From: Maribacter sp. | Lineage (GTDB): Bacteria > Bacteroidota > Bacteroidia > Flavobacteriales > Flavobacteriaceae | Direction of reading: 5' to 3' | Assembly (NCBI GenBank): GCA_011050675.1 | Contig: DRFI01000028.1 | Location: 62,001-126,000, forward strand | Length of the DNA: 64,000 nt | Shown here: one piece after another, positions 52,667-62,902 of the stretch | How positions within the stretch are numbered: position 1 is the stretch's first letter | Layout of the letters: each line of letters opens with the position of its first letter | The notes under the pieces: model-generated | The model's input: the letters and a program-made list of their open reading frames with translations, nothing else | Database searches by the model: none | What the model was told of the DNA's origin: nothing | Made by a program: the position numbers and the translations under genes

Positions 52667-55045
52667 TTAGAAGTGTTTTTGTCCTGAGAATTCCATTGCT
52701 TCTCCTTTTCCAAAACCAAAACTGATACCTAAGGTTACAAAGCGACCTCTTTGACTAAAATCTCGTAGGTAATATTCTGGCTGGCTGGTTATACTTTCGC
52801 TGATACGGGAAGCGAAAACGTCTCTAATACTTAGATTAACTATCGCCTTGCCTTTGAAAATTTTCTTTCTTGCTCCAAAATCCATGAATATGTTTTCTGT
52901 GATTTCTTGCTGTAACGTTCTATACCCCGAGCGATAATTTCCAATAAATTCTAAATCAATATCCGCTGGTAGTTTAAACTTACTAGTAAGTCTAGTGGAC
53001 CATTGATCACCTTTAAAATCAAACGAGTTTCCTTCAAAATCTCCTTCTCTGGTAAAGTGACTATAGTTAAAGTCATTTGTAAAAGACAACCAGTTGGCAG
53101 GGATATATTTGGCATTAAATTCAATACCGGTTGTATTATTGACACCCACATTTTCTGGTCTAGAAATACTTACGTTATCCTCAAACGCTACAATACGTTC
53201 CACTACATCTTCTGTATGTCTAAAAAAGACACCAAGATTCATAGAAACCTTACCTATTTTATAGATACTAGTAACTTCATAGCTATCTGTAAATTCTGCT
53301 TGTAAATCTGCATTACCCGTGCTAATGCTGAAATTATTTCTAATGTTGTAAAACGGATTCAAATCCCATAGCCTAGGTCTGAATATACGTTTAGAATATC
53401 CTGCTTGTAGAGAAAGGTCATTGTTTACTTTATAAGAAGTATGCCCACTTGGAAAAAGATTGCTATACTTTTTATCATTACTAACATTTGTGTTTTGTAA
53501 TAGCGTAGCAACATCGGTATCTTCAAATCGTAATCCTATCTTTATCCCCCATCTATCACTTTCGTATGCGGTTGTACCATAAATACCAAGTACTTTTTGA
53601 GTCCATTCGAAAACATTGGTTAAATCAGGATTTTCAATAAAATTTCCGCCATTAAAATCGCTAATTGCAAAATCATTTTCTACATCGTTAATTTGATATT
53701 GAGCACCTGTTTCAAGTGTAAATTTTTCCAAAAAAGGATGTGTGTAATCTGCCTTGAACGTATATTCTGCTTGGCTAAAATCGGTTCTACTTTGTTGTAA
53801 TGTATCATCCTCATTACCTACCGTAGTTGTGTTGGTGAAATCTGAGGTTTGATCTTTTGCGAAAAGATTTCCAGTAGCACTTAATAACAAGGACTGCTCC
53901 TGGTGGCCTTCAAAATCTTTTTTATATTGTAGTTCGTATGAATATTTAGGGTTGGTAGCTGTAGTCAATTCTGTACGCCTAAAAGCATCTGTTAATGTGT
54001 TGCTAGAATTTAATGTGCTGAAAATAGCATCTGCATTTTCTTTTTCCCATTCGTAGGCAAAATTTCCAGATAGTGTAATTACGTTGAGGTCGTTAATATG
54101 ATAATCTGTTCCTAGTATAAGATTGAAAAAAGTTTCGTTCTTGTCATTTTTTCCAATACTGCTTATGTAGGTTTCATCTATAAGGTTTCTGTTTTCAGTC
54201 TCCTCATCACTAGGGAATGTTCTGCGACCAAAACCTAACTGGCTAAATAGGTTGAATTTTTCAGTTCTTCGATTAAGACTTAAACCAATACTATGATTAT
54301 TTGGAACACCCGTATTTAAGGTTACGGCGCCATTCAATCCTTTTTTCTCTTCTTTTTTTAGTACTATATTGATGATACCTGAGGTGCCTTCTGCATCGTA
54401 TTTGGCAGATGGGTTTGTAATCACCTCAATACGTTCTATCATATCTGCCGTTAGCGTTCCTAAAGCATTTCCTTGCTCATTGGCTATTACAGACGGTTTT
54501 CCATTTATTAGCATTTGTACACCTTGGCTACCGCGTAAACTTATTTGCCCTTCTATATTTACATTAACAGAGGGTACGTTATTTAAGACTTCCAATGCAC
54601 TAGCGCCAGTACTACTCAAATCTGCACCTACATTAAAAACACGCTTATCTAATTTAAAAACGGTCTGGCTAATTTCGCCTTGCACTACAACTTCATCTAA
54701 TTGCTGTGAATCTTCTACAATAGCTACTGTACCTAAATTAATTTTACCGTTTGTGATTTTGTGATTGTCAAATCTTTTGGTGGTAAAACCTATAAAACTG
54801 ACTTCAATGTAGAACTCGGTCGCATTGGTTTCTAACACAAAACTACCATCTTGTAAGGTGGTTGTACCCGCGATTGGTTTTTGGTCTGTAGGATTGCCAA
54901 CTAAAACAGTTGCAAATTCAATAGGTCCACCGTCATTGGCTTCTACTATTTTACCAGTAATGGTCGTAGTGCTTTGAGCAATAACTGAATTGATTGTTAA
55001 AATTGATATGAATAATAGAAATAAATGATGAGGTTGATTGCGCAT
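52667..55045 (-). CDS. TonB-dependent receptor, outer-membrane barrel family
   Basis: This outer-membrane protein of 792 residues has a signal peptide (SVIAQ), a carboxypeptidase-regulatory domain (TTITGKIVEANDGGPIEFATVLV), a plug (VFNVGADLSSTGASALEVLNNVPSVNV, then IERIEVITNPSAKYDAEGTSGIINIVL) and a barrel of the OMP_b-brl_3 type. The ligand is unknown. It is divergent from a LytS/LytTR pair starting 185 bases away, so that system may control it. Confidence 0.9.
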   Translation of the reverse strand: MRNQPHHLFLLFISILTINSVIAQSTTTITGKIVEANDGGPIEFATVLVGNPTDQKPIAGTTTLQDGSFVLETNATEFYIEVSFIGFTTKRFDNHKITNGKINLGTVAIVEDSQQLDEVVVQGEISQTVFKLDKRVFNVGADLSSTGASALEVLNNVPSVNVNIEGQISLRGSQGVQMLINGKPSVIANEQGNALGTLTADMIERIEVITNPSAKYDAEGTSGIINIVLKKEEKKGLNGAVTLNTGVPNNHSIGLSLNRRTEKFNLFSQLGFGRRTFPSDEETENRNLIDETYISSIGKNDKNETFFNLILGTDYHINDLNVITLSGNFAYEWEKENADAIFSTLNSSNTLTDAFRRTELTTATNPKYSYELQYKKDFEGHQEQSLLLSATGNLFAKDQTSDFTNTTTVGNEDDTLQQSRTDFSQAEYTFKADYTHPFLEKFTLETGAQYQINDVENDFAISDFNGGNFIENPDLTNVFEWTQKVLGIYGTTAYESDRWGIKIGLRFEDTDVATLLQNTNVSNDKKYSNLFPSGHTSYKVNNDLSLQAGYSKRIFRPRLWDLNPFYNIRNNFSISTGNADLQAEFTDSYEVTSIYKIGKVSMNLGVFFRHTEDVVERIVAFEDNVSISRPENVGVNNTTGIEFNAKYIPANWLSFTNDFNYSHFTREGDFEGNSFDFKGDQWSTRLTSKFKLPADIDLEFIGNYRSGYRTLQQEITENIFMDFGARKKIFKGKAIVNLSIRDVFASRISESITSQPEYYLRDFSQRGRFVTLGISFGFGKGEAMEFSGQKHF

Positions 55046-55230
55046 GGTACAGTTAAATAGATGTGTATGTAAAGATGCATTTTACTTTTTTATTTTAATA
55101 GCTAAATTCTGCAAACAACAAATGTTGTAGTGTAAACGACATTGTTAAAATAAATGGTGTTTACCAGTTATTTATTGTCGTTGACGGTTTTATTAAATTA
55201 CTTATGTATGTAAAACAGTATTTTTAGAAG

Positions 55231-56259
55231 ATGTCCTTTACCCCATTTTTTAAAAACTCTGCTAGAAACGAAATCCTTTTTCAGGTTCTGTTGCATATCG
55301 TGGTTTTCTTGTTTTTTACTTTTGACAGATATGAGCCAGAAATACATGGGTTTAAGGTGGTGACCTTTCTAAATTATGCATTGGGTGCTTTAGTAGTAAA
55401 CTATGTGTTGTTACCACGATTTTTCTATCAAAAAAAATACTTCATCTTCTTTTGTTATGTGGTCATATTAGTAAGTATCATCATGGCTTTTGAAGAACTT
55501 GTATTAGAACAAATATTTTATCCAGATACTAGGGCAAAGTATTTTCCAGGTGTAGTTTTTAGTCTACTTGATGTATTACCGGTAATTTTAATCTTAGTGG
55601 GATTTAAATTTGCCTGGGATGCCTCTATTAAACAATTGGAAGTAGAAGAGCTTCGAACGTCGGTTAAGGAAAGTGAATTATTATTTTTGAAGTCACAGAT
55701 TAATCCACATTTTTTGTTCAATAATTTGAATAATTTATATTCATATGCTATTGAACAATCGCCTAAGACACCATCTATCATACTTGAGCTATCGTCTGTT
55801 TTACGTTATATGTTATATGATTGTAGAGAAAAATTTGTTGGACTGGAAAAGGAAGTTGAACATTTAAAGAATTTTACCCAGTTAAACGAATTGCAAATTG
55901 AAGAAAGGGGAAAGGTCAGTTTTCAAACAAATCATATAAAAGATAATTATGAAATTGCACCGTTAATTTTATCTGTTTTTATAGAAAATGCATTTAAGCA
56001 TAGTACAGCTAGTCAAACCGATGGTATATTTATAGATGTAAATATTTCATTGATTGATAAAGGATGTTTAAATTTTGAATGTAGAAACTCCTTTTTAGAA
56101 ACTACAAATACAGATAAGCTTTCTCATGGTATAGGTCTGCAGAACGTAAAAAAACGGTTACAGCTTTTATATCCCAATGCGCATGAAATGTACATTCAAG
56201 AAGAGCAAAATGTATACTACGTTCATTTGAAGTTAATGTTAACACAAGGTAGCATATGA
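55231..56259 (+). CDS. LytS-type sensor histidine kinase
   Basis: This protein of 342 residues has four N-terminal membrane helices (to about residue 130), then a coiled segment and the His_kinase domain with the phosphoacceptor in LKSQINPHFLFNNLNNLY and the SSVLRYMLYD and EVEHLKNFTQLNELQ blocks. The ATPase part has SVFIENAFKHS and GIGLQNVKKRL. No periplasmic sensor domain is present. Its stop overlaps the regulator start by four bases. Confidence 0.92.
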   Translation: MSFTPFFKNSARNEILFQVLLHIVVFLFFTFDRYEPEIHGFKVVTFLNYALGALVVNYVLLPRFFYQKKYFIFFCYVVILVSIIMAFEELVLEQIFYPDTRAKYFPGVVFSLLDVLPVILILVGFKFAWDASIKQLEVEELRTSVKESELLFLKSQINPHFLFNNLNNLYSYAIEQSPKTPSIILELSSVLRYMLYDCREKFVGLEKEVEHLKNFTQLNELQIEERGKVSFQTNHIKDNYEIAPLILSVFIENAFKHSTASQTDGIFIDVNISLIDKGCLNFECRNSFLETTNTDKLSHGIGLQNVKKRLQLLYPNAHEMYIQEEQNVYYVHLKLMLTQGSI

Positions 56260-56963
56260 TAAAGTGCATTATTATAGAAGACCAACCACCAGCGCAAAGA
56301 GTGTTGAAAAAATATATTTCTGATATTGAAAACTTAGAGCTTAAAGCTACTTTTGCCGATGCCTTATCGGCGATAGATTTTTTAAAGACAAATACCATTG
56401 ATTTGATTTTTTTAGATATTCATTTGCCCAAAATTTCAGGTATTGATTTTTTAAAAGTTGTAAAGCACCAACCTAGCATCATTTTAACTACGGCATTTTC
56501 AGATTATGCTTTAGAGAGTTATGAGTATGATGTTGTAGACTACCTTCTTAAGCCATATTCATTTGAACGTTTTGTGCAAGCGGTACATAAAGTACCTACT
56601 AATACTTCAGCTTTTTCTATAAAGCTTAAAGGTGTGAAAAAAAACGAATTTACGGACGTAGTGTTTATCAAATCTGGATATGAACACATCAAAATAGAAG
56701 TTGGTGACATATGTTACATTCGCTCAGATGCAGATTATACTGAAGTTCATACGAAAGACCAGAGACATCTTTCTCAAGAAACATTACGATACTGGCAAGA
56801 ATATTTAGATCCGCTAAAATTCTCAAGAATACATAAATCGTATATATTAAATATTTCAAAAATCCTCAAGATAATAGGTAATCAAATACAGTTAGAAGAA
56901 AATATTCTTCTTCCTATAGGTAGGGCTTATAAGGAAGATTTTATGAATAGTGTTATAAAATAG
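56256..56963 (+). CDS. LytTR-type response regulator
   Basis: This protein of 235 residues has a receiver domain (IKCIIIEDQPPAQRVL, phosphoacceptor Asp in LIFLDIHLP, switch Lys in LLKPYSFERF) and a C-terminal LytTR DNA-binding domain (VVFIKSGYEHIKIEVGDICYIRSDADYTEVHT, then FSRIHKSYILNISKI). It forms a two-component pair with the kinase encoded just before it. Confidence 0.93.
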   Translation: MIKCIIIEDQPPAQRVLKKYISDIENLELKATFADALSAIDFLKTNTIDLIFLDIHLPKISGIDFLKVVKHQPSIILTTAFSDYALESYEYDVVDYLLKPYSFERFVQAVHKVPTNTSAFSIKLKGVKKNEFTDVVFIKSGYEHIKIEVGDICYIRSDADYTEVHTKDQRHLSQETLRYWQEYLDPLKFSRIHKSYILNISKILKIIGNQIQLEENILLPIGRAYKEDFMNSVIK

Positions 56964-57294
56964 ATAATAGGAAGACCTTAATAATTACCCATTTGTATAT
57001 AGAGAATGCCAGTTTGCCTTTAACGGGTACATTTAATTTAAAGTTTTATTCTTAAATATTTAAAATGCATGAACAATATGTAAATTGTCAGTGACTAAAT
57101 TAATTTTTGATATAAATTTTCTTTGGAATTTACTATCTCTTTCATAGTATAATTAATTTGCTTTTAAAAGATATTAAAAAGTGAGCTATAGGAATTATAG
57201 ATAAAGGTTTAGTGACAAGAAGTGTTAATAGACTTAAGTTCTGTCTAGTTTTAAAAATCTTATATTTAAATGCATAAATTTTGATGTTCCCTAA
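56964..57294. other. Intergenic region before the propeller regulator
   Basis: About 330 very AT-rich bases with no convincing frame, hairpin or repeat. It should carry the promoter of the plus-strand propeller regulator at 57295. Confidence 0.4.
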
Positions 57295-60099
57295 ATGATA
57301 TTGAAATCTTATAATAGTATAATTTTTCTTTTTGCACTGTGTATTTCAGCGCAAGAGTTGCCACCAATACAGAATTTTACTCCTATAGAATATAAGGCTG
57401 GTAATCAAAATTGGTCGATAGACCAATCTAATGATAAGTTTATATACTTAGCTAATAACAGCGGGTTGTTAGCGTTTAATGGTATGTCCTGGAAGTTATA
57501 TCAATCTCCTTATGGTACTCCCGTAAAATCTGTAAAGGTTGTTGATGACAGGATTTACACTGGTAGTTATATGGAATTTGGATATTGGAAAGGGAATGAG
57601 TTTGGAGCTCTAAAGTACACTTCAATATCAGCTACATTAAATACTCAGCTTATAGAAGATGAGGATTTTTGGAATATTACTCATTTTAAAGATTGGGTTT
57701 TGTTTCAATCCTTAGATAGAATTTATATCTACAATGTAAAGAACGCTACTTTCGAAATATTGGAGGCAGACACTATAAGCCCTAAAATCTTTGAAATTGG
57801 AAACAAAATATACTTTCAAAAAATAGGTAAAGGTTTATATACGCTAGATCATGGAATACCTATTTTGGTGTCTGATGACCCTATTCTTAAGAATACGGGA
57901 GTAGTTGGTGCTTTTCAAGCTAAAAATAAAATTCTAGTAATTACAGAACTAGGGGAGTTTTTTTATTTAGAAGACACCAATCTAATAAAATGGGAAATAC
58001 CAGCGGAAGTGGATTTATCTACAACCAAAATCCATAGCACTTTACGCCTGTATGATGGCTCTTTTATATTGGGAACAATATCAAAAGGTATCTTTCATTT
58101 AGATACAAATGGGTTGTTGATAAGGCATATTAACCAGGGAAAAGGGCTGAACAACAATACTGTATTGTCATTATTTCAAGATTATGACCATAACCTATGG
58201 CTGGGGCTAGATAACGGTGTAACCGTCATAAATTTAGATTCGCCTTTTAAAGAATATATAGACCACGTTGGTGCTATTGGAGTTGTTTATACTGCTAAGA
58301 AAGTAGGTGGTATTTTGTATTTAGGTACTAATCAAGGTCTATTTTATAGAAGAACCATTGGGGTAGATGAGTTTCAACTTGTAAACGGTACACAAGGTCA
58401 AGTTTGGTTATTAAAAGAAATTGACGGTACATTGTTCTGTGGTCATCATAACGGTACTTATGCTATTGAAAATGAAAAAGCAATTAAGATTTCGAATGAT
58501 CCGGGAACTTGGGATATTCAATCATTAGAAAACCATGAGGATTTATTGATACAAGGAACCTATAAAGGTTTAAGTGTACTGGAAAGAAAAAATAACCAAT
58601 GGCAATACCGTAATAATATAGAAGGATTTGATAATTCTAGTAGGTTTATTGAATTTGTAGGGGAGCATCATTTACTTGTAAATCATGATTATAAAGGAAT
58701 ATTCGACCTAATTGTTGATTCAGAATTCACTAAAGTAGTAGAAAGTGATCATAAAGAATCTAAAGGAACAGGTTCAAGTTTGGTTAGGTATAGCGATGAA
58801 ATTGTTTACAGCACTATAAACGGAGTTTTTAAATATAATGTGGAAAAAAATGATTTCCTGAAGGATTCTGTATTGACCAATAAATTTTTTAATGCTGATG
58901 AGAGTATTGTGGGGATACTACAATCAACCAATAATTCAGAAAGACTTTGGGGATTTACAAATGATAATATAATTAGTGTTTCAAACGGACACTTAAGTAA
59001 AGAGCCAGAACTAATAAAAATTTCAATCCCTAATTTCTTTAGAAGAAGTATGGGTGTCTTGGGTTTTGAATCTGTGGTTCATTTGGAAAAAGAGCTTTAT
59101 TTAATTGGTATTTCTAATGGTTACGTCACTTTAGATTTACAAAAAGTAGAACAGAAGGATAATCAAATTCATATTAACTCTATTTATAGAGAACCCCACG
59201 AAAACCCTAAGGTGGATATTGAACTTAAAGGTTCTCAAGAATTTCAATATTCAGAGAATAATATAAATTTTGAGTACAATGTTACCGAGTATGATAAGTA
59301 TACAGTGGTGTATTACCAATATAAATTAGACGAGTTGTATGATGAATGGAGTAGTTGGTCAACAGTACCGAATGTTTCGTTTGACAATTTACCTTATGGT
59401 TCTTATGAATTTAAAGTAAGGGCTAGGTTTGGTAATGAGTTATCTAAAAACATAGCCACTTATTCGTTTACTATACAGCGACCTTGGTATATTACCTACT
59501 GGGCAATTTTCTGTTACACTTTACTTGGGTTTCTACTTTCTTTTTTGATTCATAAAATATATAAGAACTATTATAAAAGACAGCAGCAACAACTTATAAA
59601 AGACAACCTAAGGCTTTTAAAGCGTAAAAAGTTAAAGAACCAAAAGAAAATTGTTCAAATTAAAAATGAGCAATTACAAGAGCTAATTGAAAGTAAGAAT
59701 AGAGAATTGGCAATATCTACAATGAGTATTATTAAGAAGAATGAATTTTTAAATTCAATCAAAGACAAGCTCAGAAGTAGTGATCAAAATCCGCAAATAA
59801 AATCAGTTATTAAAACTATAGATAGAAATATTAATAACGCTGACGATTGGGAGTTCTTTGAAAATGCTTTTAATAATGCTGATAAAGACTTTTTGAAAAA
59901 TGTAAAAGATAAGCATCCAGATTTATCAGCGAATGACTTACGATTATGTGCTTACTTACGATTGAATTTGTCCTCTAAGGAAATTGCTCCACTTTTAAAT
60001 ATATCAGTTAGAAGCGTAGAAGTGAAAAGGTATCGTTTACGAAAAAAAATGAACTTAGCGCATGAAGCTGGTTTAACGGAGTATATCCTCAATTTATAA
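57295..60099 (+). CDS. Propeller sensor with Y_Y_Y domain and LuxR-type DNA-binding domain
   Basis: This one-component-like membrane regulator has 934 residues. After a signal peptide (CISAQE) come beta-propeller repeats (about 25-600; LSLFQDYDHNLWLGLDNGV), the Y_Y_Y domain (INFEYNVTEYDKYTVVYYQYKL...SYEFKVRARF), one membrane helix (about 735-755), a coiled coil, and a C-terminal LuxR-like HTH (LSANDLRLCAYLRLNLSSKEIAPLLNISVRSVEVKRYRLRKKMNL). There is no kinase. It is 309 bases upstream of the GH16 gene on the same strand and is the likely regulator of laminarin use. Confidence 0.9.
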   Translation: MILKSYNSIIFLFALCISAQELPPIQNFTPIEYKAGNQNWSIDQSNDKFIYLANNSGLLAFNGMSWKLYQSPYGTPVKSVKVVDDRIYTGSYMEFGYWKGNEFGALKYTSISATLNTQLIEDEDFWNITHFKDWVLFQSLDRIYIYNVKNATFEILEADTISPKIFEIGNKIYFQKIGKGLYTLDHGIPILVSDDPILKNTGVVGAFQAKNKILVITELGEFFYLEDTNLIKWEIPAEVDLSTTKIHSTLRLYDGSFILGTISKGIFHLDTNGLLIRHINQGKGLNNNTVLSLFQDYDHNLWLGLDNGVTVINLDSPFKEYIDHVGAIGVVYTAKKVGGILYLGTNQGLFYRRTIGVDEFQLVNGTQGQVWLLKEIDGTLFCGHHNGTYAIENEKAIKISNDPGTWDIQSLENHEDLLIQGTYKGLSVLERKNNQWQYRNNIEGFDNSSRFIEFVGEHHLLVNHDYKGIFDLIVDSEFTKVVESDHKESKGTGSSLVRYSDEIVYSTINGVFKYNVEKNDFLKDSVLTNKFFNADESIVGILQSTNNSERLWGFTNDNIISVSNGHLSKEPELIKISIPNFFRRSMGVLGFESVVHLEKELYLIGISNGYVTLDLQKVEQKDNQIHINSIYREPHENPKVDIELKGSQEFQYSENNINFEYNVTEYDKYTVVYYQYKLDELYDEWSSWSTVPNVSFDNLPYGSYEFKVRARFGNELSKNIATYSFTIQRPWYITYWAIFCYTLLGFLLSFLIHKIYKNYYKRQQQQLIKDNLRLLKRKKLKNQKKIVQIKNEQLQELIESKNRELAISTMSIIKKNEFLNSIKDKLRSSDQNPQIKSVIKTIDRNINNADDWEFFENAFNNADKDFLKNVKDKHPDLSANDLRLCAYLRLNLSSKEIAPLLNISVRSVEVKRYRLRKKMNLAHEAGLTEYILNL

Positions 60100-60408
60100 T
60101 TTCCTCTACATTAGTTAAAATTACCACAACATTACCACAACATTCTGCATTAGCCGTGGTATTATTGAGGTTAATTCACTTTTGGCTTATAGACGTAAAT
60201 ACCTTCTATTATTGATGATTTGTAATTATTTTGATATGATTATTGCATTGTATGTTTTTTGTATGGGTTATTATTTCGGAATTAGTAATCAACTAAATTA
60301 TATTGCAATAGCACTAACTTGATGAAATGGTATTGTGAAATTATAATTATCTCATGTGTTTTATTAAGTGGAGAAATAATTAACTCAAACTTTTAAATTA
60401 ACAAGATT
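60100..60408 (+). promoter_or_regulatory. Leader of the GH16 gene with a tandem 11-base repeat
   Basis: About 309 bases separate the propeller regulator and the GH16 gene. ATTACCACAAC is repeated in tandem at 60120-60130 and 60131-60141, and a related inverted word CGTGGTATTA follows at about 60155. These may be binding sites for the LuxR-type regulator. No terminator is evident after the regulator gene. Confidence 0.45.
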
Positions 60409-62505
60409 ATGAAAAAATTTAAGTACTTGGTCGTAGCATTGTTTGCGATTTTAATGAGCTGTGATGGTGATGATATTGATATCCCAGAGTCAGTTTTACC
60501 AACCAATCTTATGGTAACTTCTATAAATGTGGGTGATGGAACGGTAAATTTTACTGCTTCGGCTACCAATGCGAATTATTATCATTTCGATTTTGGAGAT
60601 GGTAGTTCTGCTTTGAATAATGAAGGTGTTGCTTCCAAAACCTATGATATGATAGGGGATAACACTTATACCGTTAAGGTAACTGCAGGTTCCTCTCAAG
60701 GAAAAACAACATCAGAAACAATTGATATTACTGTTTCAGTTGCTTTTACGGATCCTGTAACTGTAGGATTTTTAACAAATGAGGATTCTAAAACCTGGTT
60801 TTTAGCAGCCTCACAACCTGGGCATTTAGGACTAGGTCCGGCTAGAGAAGGTATTGATGGTGATTGGTGGTATCCTAAGTGGTTTTCTGCATCTGCATTT
60901 GAAAAATGTGGAACTGAAGATTCTGATTGTCTTTGTGATGATGAGCTTACGTTTTCAGTTGATGCTAACGGTTCTATATCCTACACATTAGATAACAAAG
61001 GTCAAACATACTTTAATGTAGGACACAAGGCAGTTGTCGGTGGCGCTGAAGATATTGATTTTTGCTATGATTTTGATACATCTGGGGTGAAGTCTGTAGT
61101 ACTTTCGGAAGTAGCAGGAAATGTACCTGAAGACCAAACTACGGGAATTCAAATGAATTTTTCTGACGATGGATTTATGGGGTATTATGTTGGGTCATCT
61201 ACCTATGAAATACTTTTTATTAGCGATACTGAATTATATGTTAGAACATATGACACGGAGAATGCTGATTTAGCATGGTATCATAAATTTACATCTGCTG
61301 CTGTAGTTGATGGAGGTGATGAGGAGAGTTTAGAGACCATTTATACTAACTTAGTATGGTCTGATGAATTTGATGTCGATGGTGCACCTGACGCTGCAAA
61401 TTGGACTTATGACCTAGGAGCAGGAGGCTGGGGTAATGGTGAAGCTCAAGAATACACAAATAAAGCAGATAATGTAATTGTGGAAGATGGTGTTCTTAAA
61501 ATTACGGCACGTGGTTCTGGTGCTGTAGGCGGTGCAGTTCATTATTATGATGATGTTACCTTGGTTGCATCTGGCGGAGAAACTTCTAGTATAGAAGATT
61601 TTGAAGGTGATGCACCTGTATTTACAGATTTTGGCGGTGTTTCAACTGCTGTAATTGATAATCCAGATGCATCTGGTTTAAATACATCAGGTACAGTTGG
61701 GGAATCTACTAAAAATAGCGGTGCCGAGGTATGGGGCGGATCTTTCTTTGATATTACTACGCCATTAGATTTAGCAACGTATTCTAGTATGGAGATTAAG
61801 ACTTGGTCACCTGCGACAGGTGCGGTGGTTCGATTGAAAATTGAAAATCAGGCAAATGCAGATGAGTTTTTTGAAGTAGATGCTAGTACATCAGTTGCAG
61901 AAGCTTGGGAGACTTTAACTTTTGATCTAAGTACTGCTCCTGCTTTTAATTATGATAGGGTAGTATTGTTCTTTGATTTCGGAGTTAGTCCTTCAGGTGA
62001 TGCGGCATATACGTCTGCAAGAATTAAGTCTGAGAATTTATTTGAATTCACTTACGGTAGGGTAGAAATTAGAGCAAAACTTCCTTCAGCTGGTGGTACT
62101 TGGCCTGCGCTTTGGGCTTTAGGTGCTAATTTTGATGAAGTTGGATGGCCTGCAACAGGTGAAATAGATATTATGGAGCACGTAGGTAATAATAACAATA
62201 CAATTAGTAGTGCGTTACATTATCCTGGTAATTCTGGAGGTAATGCCATTGTAGGTACTACATCTGTAGAAACTGCAATTTCAGAATTTCATAACTATAC
62301 CGTAGAATGGACTCCAGATAGCATAAAGTTTGTTGTTGATGGTGAGCTTGTTCATAATAGTTTGGTGAATAATGCAACTACCCCTTTTAATAGTGATTTC
62401 TTTCTTATCATGAATGTAGCAATGGGTGGTACACTTGGTGGAGCAATTGATTCTGAATTTACAGAAGATACTATGGAGGTTGATTATGTAAGGGTATACC
62501 AATAA
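60409..62505 (+). CDS. GH16 laminarinase-like lipoprotein with nested CBM-like domain
   Basis: GH16 enzymes of this type cut beta-1,3-glucan (laminarin). The 698-residue lipoprotein (lipobox ILMSC, Cys18) has a PKD domain (about 30-110), a beta-rich domain common in Bacteroidota glucan proteins (115-300; TWFLAASQPGHLGLGP), then GH16. The catalytic motif GEIDIMEHVG gives nucleophile Glu585 and acid-base Glu590. Between ITAR (about 365-368) and YTSARIKSE (534 on), some 165 residues of CBM-like sequence interrupt the GH16 fold. The order of strands inside that insert looks permuted. The gene ends at a strong terminator. Confidence 0.9.
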   Translation: MKKFKYLVVALFAILMSCDGDDIDIPESVLPTNLMVTSINVGDGTVNFTASATNANYYHFDFGDGSSALNNEGVASKTYDMIGDNTYTVKVTAGSSQGKTTSETIDITVSVAFTDPVTVGFLTNEDSKTWFLAASQPGHLGLGPAREGIDGDWWYPKWFSASAFEKCGTEDSDCLCDDELTFSVDANGSISYTLDNKGQTYFNVGHKAVVGGAEDIDFCYDFDTSGVKSVVLSEVAGNVPEDQTTGIQMNFSDDGFMGYYVGSSTYEILFISDTELYVRTYDTENADLAWYHKFTSAAVVDGGDEESLETIYTNLVWSDEFDVDGAPDAANWTYDLGAGGWGNGEAQEYTNKADNVIVEDGVLKITARGSGAVGGAVHYYDDVTLVASGGETSSIEDFEGDAPVFTDFGGVSTAVIDNPDASGLNTSGTVGESTKNSGAEVWGGSFFDITTPLDLATYSSMEIKTWSPATGAVVRLKIENQANADEFFEVDASTSVAEAWETLTFDLSTAPAFNYDRVVLFFDFGVSPSGDAAYTSARIKSENLFEFTYGRVEIRAKLPSAGGTWPALWALGANFDEVGWPATGEIDIMEHVGNNNNTISSALHYPGNSGGNAIVGTTSVETAISEFHNYTVEWTPDSIKFVVDGELVHNSLVNNATTPFNSDFFLIMNVAMGGTLGGAIDSEFTEDTMEVDYVRVYQ

Positions 62506-62526
62506 AAGAATTTATTGTTTAGTATG

Positions 62527-62562
62527 AAAAAACCGTCGAATCTAAATTCGACGGTTTTTTTT
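62527..62562 (+). terminator. Rho-independent terminator after GH16
   Basis: AACCGTCGAAT (62531-62541) pairs perfectly with ATTCGACGGTT (62546-62556), with a four-base loop and a run of eight T residues. Confidence 0.9.
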
Positions 62563-62710
62563 GTTTCTATTGTTTTATGAAATGGATATTATTTGGAAGA
62601 TTTTTTGCTTATTTCATTTTCTGAATTCACAGTAAAAAAAGTAATTAAGTTTGAAAATCGGTAATATGCTTGATTAGTATTGTTACGATAGGTTAAATCT
62701 AAATAAATAA

Positions 62711-62740
62711 AAAAGACCCCTTATTTAAGGAGCCTTTTTT
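62711..62740 (-). terminator. Minus-strand terminator of the 40-residue membrane-protein gene
   Basis: On the minus strand AAAAGGCTCCTTA pairs with TAAGGGGTCTTTT using two G-U pairs; these would be mismatches on the plus strand. A T run follows on the minus strand. The strand bias supports transcription of the small gene ending at 62780. Confidence 0.7.
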
Positions 62741-62779
62741 TAAAGTATTTTTTTAACAATAAGGGTTTGGTTTAAAGGG

Positions 62780-62902
62780 TTAGACAATCCCGATTAGGGC
62801 TAAGAATGCTCCTACTGCAACAACTGCTAAAAATGCATTCATCGCAATAATGAGTACGGATAGATAAGTTTCTACCCCTGTTTTAAATGATAAATTGTTC
62901 AT
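62780..62902 (-). CDS. 40-residue single-helix membrane protein
   Basis: An ATG at 62902 opens 40 codons: MNNLSFKTGVETYLSV, then a long hydrophobic helix (LIIAMNAFLAVVAVGAFLALIGIV) to a TAA at 62780. A terminator oriented for this strand lies about 40 bases downstream. It shares its size, the (S/T)GV word and its layout with the next small gene upstream on the same strand. The family is not recognised. Confidence 0.6.
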   Translation of the reverse strand: MNNLSFKTGVETYLSVLIIAMNAFLAVVAVGAFLALIGIV

